From Polytrichum commune (lineage: Eukaryota > Streptophyta > Polytrichopsida > Polytrichales > Polytrichaceae), in the NCBI GenBank assembly GCA_950295325.1, contig OX485809.1, positions 27,282,001 through 27,346,000 of the forward strand: a stretch of DNA of 64,000 nt. Reading direction: 5' to 3'. The notes beneath the pieces were generated by a model that was given only the letters and a program-made list of their open reading frames with translations, made no database searches and was not told where the DNA came from. Below are positions 57,159 through 64,000 of this stretch, one piece after another. The translations under genes were made by a program, and so were the position numbers. Each line of letters opens with the position of its first letter. Position 1 is the first letter of the stretch.

Positions 57159-57625
57159 ATGGGTGATGAGAGAGACATGTTTGCTGGATTAGGATGGGAG
57201 AAGGAAATTAAAAGTCTAGGAGATCCTCATATTCCCTTTAATCCATCGCCGGAATTTGAGTTTGCTGCTGGAAATCGAAGTAGTTATGACTACGAGCTGA
57301 CTCCATTTTCGCAGTCTACACAAGCATGGAGGTGGAGGGTGCGGGAGGAGCAAAAATAATATGAGAAAAAAGAAAAATGCAGGAAGATGTGCCGGAGAAG
57401 GACGCTGATTTGGATGAAGACAAATCGAACGAAACGGAGGAGGAGGTCAAGGTGCAAGGGGAATCTTCGAAGTCTCTTTCATTTCGCGAACGGATGAGAG
57501 GAATGACGCCGCATCATCTTCCGCTGAATGATCGAAAGAGAGATAAGACAGTTTCTTATATGGATTTACTTCGACTGGGTCCACCTCCCTCGGAATCATC
57601 CAAGAAGTATTCAAAATGGAAATAG
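57159..57625 (+). CDS. Small acidic/basic protein next to the MULE (unknown)
   Basis: ATG at 57159 opens MGDERDMFAGLGWEKEIK and runs to a stop at 57357-57359. A second frame (57377-57625) reads QEDVPEKDADLDED and ends SSKKYSKWK. They could be one gene joined by a 44-bp intron (GT at 57339, AG at 57381-57382, both phase 0), but that is very short for a plant intron; a frameshifted pseudogene is the alternative. The 3' side has an AATAAAAATAATT polyadenylation-like stretch. It converges on the MULE gene, whose stop lies about 175 bp further on. I do not recognise the family. Confidence 0.4.
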
Positions 57626-57798
57626 AGTTGATAGACATAGGATACATTGTAATACAAAATTTTGTAAGATACTTTGAATGGAATAAAAATAATTATTGAA
57701 ATTATATCTTTATTATATCAATCAATTATTGCTTCACAAAAGGTCCAAAAATGGACACATATATCATAGCCTAATGTACTGCTAGGCTGAGCTAAATC

Positions 57799-60700
57799 CT
57801 AAGAAGTAGACTTTGTCAAAAGACCCCCTTCGAGGATGAGTTTGACTTCGTTGAAGCTAAATGTCGGGGCGTGAATGAACAAATTCACTTCCGCATCCAA
57901 ATTAGAAACCTTGATGAAGATGTAATACAGATGTTTACAATTCAGATAAGAATTTCGTTTGCGGCCAAACTTGGAAATCATATCCAAGAAGTATGCGCAG
58001 TTGCACTCTGGAAGAGAACTGACTGTCACTTGGTAGATCGGTGGTTGGGGTTCTGATTTGGACTGCAGTGTGATAATGCAACCAAATCCTGGTTGAGGGA
58101 TCATAGTTAACTTCAGAACGGTACCATGCATAGCTTCAGCAGAGGCCACCATCTGCCTCTGCTTTGCCGAAGGTGCGCTGCTGGATCGCCGAACAAGCTT
58201 GGACAATCTTGTCGAAGGGATCACGTCGGGGTTTTCTGGAACACGGATTCGAGACATATCCAGTGGGGGAGCAGAGTTGGTAAAGAGTCGAGTCGGTGTG
58301 ATGCGCTCCTTTGGTGGGAGTTGAAAACCTGCGTTCTCAAGGGCGAAGATCTCCGAGCGGGTGAGGTTGGTTCCAATCTTCACGGGCTAGATTGGGGGAA
58401 TAGGAGGCTTCTGGTCATCAGCAGAGAACGGCATGACCCATTTCCGACGAGGGCCCGTTACGCAACGCTCAATGTCGTTTGGGCAAAAGACAAATTTCGT
58501 GCGCTTCATAGATTGGAGTTTGTAATGATGCCACATGCTAGTGTAGGTTCGTGCAGGGACGCTCTTATTATTGGTGACGATTCTTGCGGTGCACTTCTTC
58601 TTCGTGCCCGCATGATTAGCCCAACAAGACTTCCCAGAGGTATAGGGTATGCGGGCAATATGCCAAAGAGAGACATCTACTTTGGTTTCTTGCACAGCGG
58701 TGACACGATGGAAACCAAGTCCTGCAGGTGAAGGCACTTGGACCTCTTGTACAGAGGGGGAAGACTCCTCAATAATAGTGGGCAGTGTTTCGGGTTGAGA
58801 TCGAGTGACACGCTTACCGGGGGGAGGGCGAGAGAAGTTCACGGTATCGGGGCGGTGGGTCTCGCCATCATCACCAATTGGAGTGTCCGGTCTTCGCTTC
58901 TGCGATCCAAAGACCTCGGCGCCCTCAAGGTGTGGATCGCGTGTGCAAAAATCTCCTCCACTGGGCATGTCAAGCAAGACCTTCTGCAACACTGTGGGGT
59001 CGCCAGTACGCTGAGCTCGACGTTGAGCACCTCTGAGCTTTAGTTCCTCTTTGTTTGGACCATCTCCGCCAATTCCACCTTTAAGGAACTGGTAGTATGC
59101 AACAACTTGTAAGAAGGCCCGAATGTAGTTGTCCACCGTAGCCACGTATAGATCTCCACCCTTGTTGCCGGAGGCTTGAAGCCACTTGTTGTGGACGGAC
59201 TCCGCAAGATTGCAGGACGGCATCTCGGCCAACTGGTCTTGGGTCAAAATTTTTTCCTGATTGGACAAATCAAGTATTAGAATAAGTACAGAAAGAGGAA
59301 ACCGAATCAAAGAAAAACCAAAAATGAATCATGTAGGAGATGTACCAGTTCCATGAAACCACCCCACTGAAGGTAACGGAAGTGCCAAAAAGCAAGCTAG
59401 AGCTGAAGATGCTTGAGACCGTCCTCACTTGTACAATTCGATGACACCCACCAAGCCTTGATAGCTAGGTACCTAGTCTCGGCCTCTTCCATAGATGATG
59501 CATTTCGATATTGAAGGCAAAGGTGTCTATGTTGGTCTTGTAACTCATGCTTTATATAAGATTTTGTATGTTTCTCAAGCGATTGTTTCCAATGGAAAAA
59601 ACAAGTGCGCTCACGACCCTCCATTGGAACTTTGGGATCCCCTGAACCATAAACAATGCGAACAACGTTCCAATTGGCTTGCGCACTGTCCGCCATGAAG
59701 CCAATAAAGGTTGGATGTGGGATACCGTGTCGGGCCATGACGTGGTTGAGGTTCTGCCAGAAGAGCACTTGGGCATCCTTATCCTCCGATTGGAAATCAC
59801 AACATGAAATGGTCATCACCCGTTGATAAGTCCCATCGTAGACATGAGCAGCCATGGTGGTCCACCCTTTGACCCGCTTGACGTGATCAGACATCATCCA
59901 CGCGTTCTCCAGGTCCCCACCCGGTTGCATACGACGAACCAAATCCACTCCACTTCCAGGACCAACCTCCGACATCTTGAAGACGAACACCTTGTCCGCA
60001 TCGTCACCTTGTCCTGGGAATTGGTTCCGTTGGACGTAGGCCCAATTGCTAACGCCTCTGAGCTTTGCGATGCCATCCATAACACCGAACCTCTGCAAAT
60101 ATTTGAAAGATGTAACCTTAGAGCGAAGGTTTGGGGAATTCAACTCTCTACAGCTCTCAAAAACAAGTTCGAGCTCTTTTAAGGAGAGGGGTCGGTGTGT
60201 GTTATTATCGCCAGAAAGGAGGAACTCACCAACAATGTCCTTGCTGGCTTCAAGGACGATCTTGCTGTGTGTGGCTTGAGGCGTACGCTCAACGTGCTCC
60301 TCGAGAAGTGCATTGATACGCTTCCGGCTGTCTCTGCAGTCTCCAACCTTCACTGGATGTTGATGAGTACCGAGATGAATGCAGGCTCTTTGAGATGACT
60401 CCTTCCCATGGACGTAGAAGATTTTCGCCTGGCATAGAGCAATGCATTTGGGAGGCTCTTTGCAGATCCTACAAACAAGAGTAGATCCGGATGGCACAAT
60501 GCTAGATAGAGGGAAAGGATCTTTACTGAAACCTTCGAATTCCGTGTCATTGACCTTAGAGGTACGATGGGCGCGTTGAAGGTAATCACAGCTAGGGTTT
60601 TGGCATTGGAGATGGCCAACATAGGCAGAGGAACGAAAGGTAAGGCCAACATCGTTTGTAATGTTGGTGGTTTGAGTCTTCGTCCAAACATGGCCATCAT

Positions 60701-61478
60701 ATTGCTTGTCCATGCCGTCCAACGACTTGGCCCTGGTTTGAGATGATGAAACTTCTGCTGCTGGGAGGACAAATAACTGGGTACCATCGAAACGAGGGGG
60801 AAGGTGATTAACTACTTGGATTTTGAGTTTATCGTAATCTATTTTCTTGAGGACGTTCTTACTTCCGGGCATAGAACCAAGATGACGAAGACATTGAACA
60901 ATAGGTTGAGGAGGTTTGGACGTAGAGGGTACCGAAGAAGGTGAAGGCACAAAGAGAGAAGGAGAAGGCGTGACATAGGCAGAAGAGGAAAACAAATGAG
61001 GAGAATCATGAACTGATACATCTTCATGCTGAACTGGTACATCTTCACTCGAAGAATCAGACAAGTCTATAACGTTGTCTACACCGGGCTTGGTCTTGAC
61101 ACTTATTATGGGAGGGGTGCTAAAGGCAGCAGTGGATGATCAAAGAGGAGTAAGGATTTCTGTCGAAACTCCCATCTGAGAATCTGGCCAGCCACAAACC
61201 CTATACTTTCCCGCGGCAAGCTCCCACACTACAATGCCATTGTCAGTTAACTTGGAGGTCTCATGGAAGGTATGAACGAGCAATCCAGTATCAGGATGGA
61301 AGATCTCACGCTCTACCCATATTGTATTAGGTTTGAAAGAGAACCTAATGCTAAGATGAAGCTCCGAGACAACAGCAATACCTTGTGCATCAATGGGGAA
61401 AAGAATAGGGACACCAATCCCATGGGAACGAAGTTCGGCCATCTCAGAGACGGGAGGAATAAGTGAGGTGGAAGCCAT
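57799..61478 (-). pseudogene. MULE-type transposase gene with three in-frame stops
   Basis: ATG at 61478 opens one frame through exon 1 (61478-59346) and exon 2 (59256-57799), joined by an 89-bp GT...AG intron in phase 0; about 1,195 codons in all. Features in order: WRKY/GCM1-like zinc finger (CQNPSCDYL near 292, RACIHLGTHQH near 365), DDE region with VYDGTY (Asp about 548), FMADSAQANW (Asp about 597) and the C-x2-H motif CFFHW (about 626), then a SWIM finger CNC...CKH (about 1129-1153). This set is typical of Mutator-like transposases. Stops interrupt the frame at 61140-61142 (TGA), 59397-59399 (TAG) and 58387-58389 (TAG); the frame continues after each. Flanking terminal inverted repeats were not found. 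Confidence 0.85.
59257..59345 (-). other. Intron of the MULE-type gene
   Basis: Donor GAACTG|GTACAT and acceptor CCAATCAG|GAAAAA, phase 0, 89 bp. The frame joins ...GGFMEL to EKILTQDQL.... Confidence 0.8.
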
Positions 61479-61733
61479 GAAGGCAGAGAACGCAAACGTA
61501 AAGGAACAAAGATGAAAAGATCCATAAAGAAGGAGAATGGTGATAACGATGAAGTTATAAACAGATAAGCATAATTATCAGAAAAAGACAAAATTGTCAG
61601 GCATCCTAAAAAAGAATACCCCTAATTATGAAGACGGCTGTCAGATAGTGAAGCGCGCCTCCCATCGGGAGGTATTGCAAATATATACTGAGAGGAATGG
61701 GATTGCTCACTTTCTTTCCAATGTGTGAGTTTG
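61479..61733. promoter_or_regulatory. Divergent promoter region
   Basis: Between the MULE start (minus) and the start of the plus-strand gene lie only about 255 bp. A plus-strand AATATATACTGAG near 61678-61690 and a minus-strand TTTATAAC near 61554-61561 are plausible TATA boxes, each upstream of its own ATG. The assignment is by position and sequence only. Confidence 0.45.
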
Positions 61734-62745
61734 ATGTGGTCAGGTTGTGGAAAGGAAATAGAGCGAGTAGGTCTGAATTGCGGGAGGGTTGAACACATGA
61801 AAGAAATAGGCAATTCACAACGTCCGATAGCGGAACCATCTAAGAAAAAGAAGAGGAGGCGAACGTCTACACATTACACTGATAAGAAGAGAAAGACAGT
61901 GAGGACACAGAAGACACATGCAAGGAAGGCGCCAATCGAGGGCCGTGGGACGCCTCAGGATTTGAACGAAAGCATAAAGGACCTACGGAAACCTTCGTGG
62001 AGGCTAGACTGTGAAATTCGGCCTTTTCATTTATTACCGATTGTAGAAGAGGCGGACGGAAGTAAAGCGCAGACAATGGCAGAAGTGGAGGAGTTGGGAA
62101 ATGACAACATCCAAGAGGACTCACGCGAAGAGACGAACTCTACCAGGGTCGTACGTATTCTTCGGGTTCTCCATATATTCAGTTGTTTGAGCACATAATG
62201 AAAATGGTAGAACATATTCAACGGTGAAATTACTTTCTTTTAAATATTCCAGTTTGTTATCATTGTTATAAACATTGGGACGCTGTTAAATATAGGGGGA
62301 TGGGGGGAGTGGAGATAGTGGAAATATCTACGAAGAAGACAACGAGGAGGTAGCACAACAAACTGAGAAGGCGTTAGATGAGCGAGAACCGGTGTCGGGA
62401 CAGCCAACGAATCAAGCAAGAGAAAAAATGAAGGCGTCCAAGAAGAAAGCGGCAAAGGAAGATCTCAAATCAAATTTGGTGGGAGGCCGCGAAAGAGCTG
62501 AAGGAGGAGACCCAGGCACTGAAATCCTGGTTCAAGATAATCTGACCCCTGCTTCAAGATTTTTGCAAAGCAAGGCGGGCGGAACACAACAAACATCAAG
62601 GCGAGGGCGTGGACGCAGGAGAGGAATGGCGCAGGTAAACCTCGACGATTCGAGGAGCACTCCAATAACGCCGACAGGGGACGGGACATCGGAAGATAAT
62701 GGCGCCAATATCGGGGATACAGTGGAGGGCATACTCCAAATTCTG
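61734..62745 (+). CDS. Basic, NLS-bearing protein of unknown function (5' exons)
   Basis: Exon A runs from ATG 61734 (or 61797) to 62150 at GTC|GTACGT. Exon B runs 62296-62745, from ATATAG|GGGGAT to CTG|GTAAGG. Both junctions are phase 0, which supports the model. Exon A has KKKKRRR and DKKRK, likely nuclear signals, then an acidic stretch. Exon B is charged and low in hydrophobics, with KKKAAKEDLKSN and RRGRGRRRG, an AT-hook-like basic run. No enzyme domain is seen. The next exon would lie in or beyond the satellite to the right. It diverges from the transposase gene and may be either a host gene or an accessory gene of the same mobile element. Confidence 0.5.
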
Positions 62746-63300
62746 GTAAGGTGTCGGCTCTCGGCCAAGCTATGTTGGCCGAAGTTTTTGGTTTGTATTA
62801 CATTGGTTTCCAATAGTATGTGGAATATTAGCTTGACTTGCTCTCAGCCTTGTCTTGATATGGGTTTAGGAATATGTTAGAGATAGGGTTTTGAGTTATC
62901 AAACTACATGCAAAGTGCAAGTGGCATGCTCTCGGCCATGTCTTTATTTGGGTTTTGTGAGTAGGTAGGAGGTAGGGTTTTGAGGGAGGTGAGGTTCTTG
63001 ATTTTGAAAGTACATGGAATGTCCACTAGACTTGCTCTCGGCCATGTCTTGTTTTGGGTGTAGGAGCATGTGAGAGGTAGGGTTTCGAGGTAAGGAGAGG
63101 GATTTTGAGTTCTCAAACTACGAGGAATGTTCAAGTGGCATGCTCTTGGCCATGTTTTGATTTGGGTTGTGTGAGTACGTAAAGAGGTAGGATTCTGAAA
63201 GAATGTCATCTTTCTTACTTTCTTGATTCCATACTCTCGGACACTCCTTACTCTCGGCCATTCCATGCTCTCGGCCATTCCTTACTCTCGGCCATTCCGT
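62746..63300 (+). repeat. Satellite-like repeat, (GCTCTCGGCC) units of ~110-130 bp
   Basis: GCTCTCGGCCATGT with a TTTGGGT(T/G) and GAGGTAGG(G/A)TT tail recurs around 62930, 63035 and 63145, moderately diverged, then CTCTCGGCCATTCC is repeated at very short spacing at 63235-63300. Confidence 0.75.
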
Positions 63301-63329
63301 ACCCTCGGTGTGCTTGAAAATTCAAAATG

Positions 63330-64000
63330 TTATGTGCATGAAAGATTGCTCTCGGCCTTCGTGGTTTGGATAGTGCATAAGGAGGAGCATTCGGAAGAGG
63401 CCTCATTTTTTAGTCAAGATTCATGTATGAAAACTCAAAATATTATGTTCATATTTGAATGCTCTCGGCCTTCATGTTTTGGGTAGTTCATAAGGAGGAG
63501 CTTTGGGAAGAGGCCCGGATCCGAGGCCTCATTTTTGAATCAAGATTCATGTTTGAAAAACCAAAATATTATGTGCATATTGAAATGCTCTCGGGGTTCT
63601 TGTTTTGGGTAGTGCATAAGGAAGGGCATTCGGAAGAGGCCTCGGATCCGAGGCCTCATTTTTGAGTCGAGGTATGTGCTTGAAAACTTAAAATGTTATG
63701 TGCATATGTGAATGCTTTCGGCCATTTTCAGTAGTATGTATTGTATAAGGAAGAGCATTCGGAAGAGGCCTCGGATCCGAGCCCTCATTTTTGAGGCAAG
63801 ATTCATGTTTGAAAAATCAAAATGTTATGTCCATATTTGAAAGCTCTCGGCCATTTTCTGTAGTATGTAGTGCATAAGGAAGAGCATTCGGAAGAGGCCT
63901 CGGATCCGAGGCCTCATTTTTTAGGCAAGATTCATGTTTGAAAAATCAAAATTTTATGTCCATATTTGAAAGCTCTCGGCCATATTCTGTAGTATGTAGT
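63330..64000 (+). repeat. Satellite array, ~113-130-bp unit with palindrome, runs off the edge
   Basis: GCTCTCGGCC-type words lie at 63348, 63461, 63586, 63713, 63843 and 63972 (spacing 113, 125, 127, 130, 129). Most units hold a palindrome around CGGATCCG; the best is 22 bp at 63636-63657, containing AGGCCTCGGATCCGAGGCCT. The array continues past the window. Confidence 0.92.

Noticed and set aside
58126-58731. 201-codon plus-strand frame opposite the MULE gene
   Set aside because: Antisense shadow of exon 2; it shows none of the conserved motifs that the minus strand has.
1-64000. tRNA, rRNA or organellar genes
   Set aside because: I looked for conserved tRNA and rRNA words and organellar genes and saw none. 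Eye inspection could miss a single tRNA; tRNAscan would settle it.

Overview
This is a repeat-rich stretch of a plant nuclear genome, most likely from a moss. The main clue is a three-exon gene (40855 back to 36174, minus strand) whose product runs protein kinase, then NB-ARC, then leucine-rich repeats. That kinase-NBS-LRR order is the immune-receptor class described from mosses. Spliceosomal introns, plant-type LTR retrotransposons, a chromovirus, MULE, pogo-like and Tourist-like elements and long simple repeats agree with this. Nothing looks bacterial or organellar.

Layout. 1-4.3 kb: a minus-strand RING/coiled-coil frame, a solo LTR with a perfect target duplication, and a broken two-exon host gene cut off by a retrotransposon. 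4.2-9.7 kb: a Ty1/copia element (minus) with one long open frame, one LTR and no 3' LTR. 9.7-10.8 kb: two unrelated tandem-repeat arrays. 11-13.4 kb: mostly unassigned. 13.4-27.7 kb: a graveyard of one chromovirus family, with one complete-boundary copy (14791-22397, TSD TTTAT), solo LTRs with target duplications, a solo LTR nested inside another LTR, and a decayed second copy that keeps an open chromodomain. A 517-bp fold-back Tourist-like MITE sits in only one LTR of the complete copy.

27.7-41 kb: the immune-receptor locus. The LRR exon is cut by a pogo-like transposon (TA target duplication) and then by a 611-bp inverted-repeat element. Further LRR arrays at 33.3-33.8 and 29.8-30.9 kb carry stop codons and look like displaced or duplicated 3' parts of the same exon. 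41-57 kb: mainly unassigned AT-rich DNA with microsatellites, several diverged repeats, a Tourist-like MITE and a LINE RNase H scrap.

57-62.7 kb: a MULE-type transposase gene (minus, two exons, WRKY/GCM1-like zinc finger, DDE region, SWIM finger). It lies in one frame broken by three stop codons. A small plus-strand frame converges on it, and a two-exon plus-strand gene for a basic, probably nuclear protein diverges from it. From 62.75 kb to the right edge the sequence is satellite-like, ending in ~125-130 bp units that carry a perfect palindrome.

Coding calls rest on motifs and splice-site phase read by eye. No database search was possible, so species and several protein identities remain inferred.
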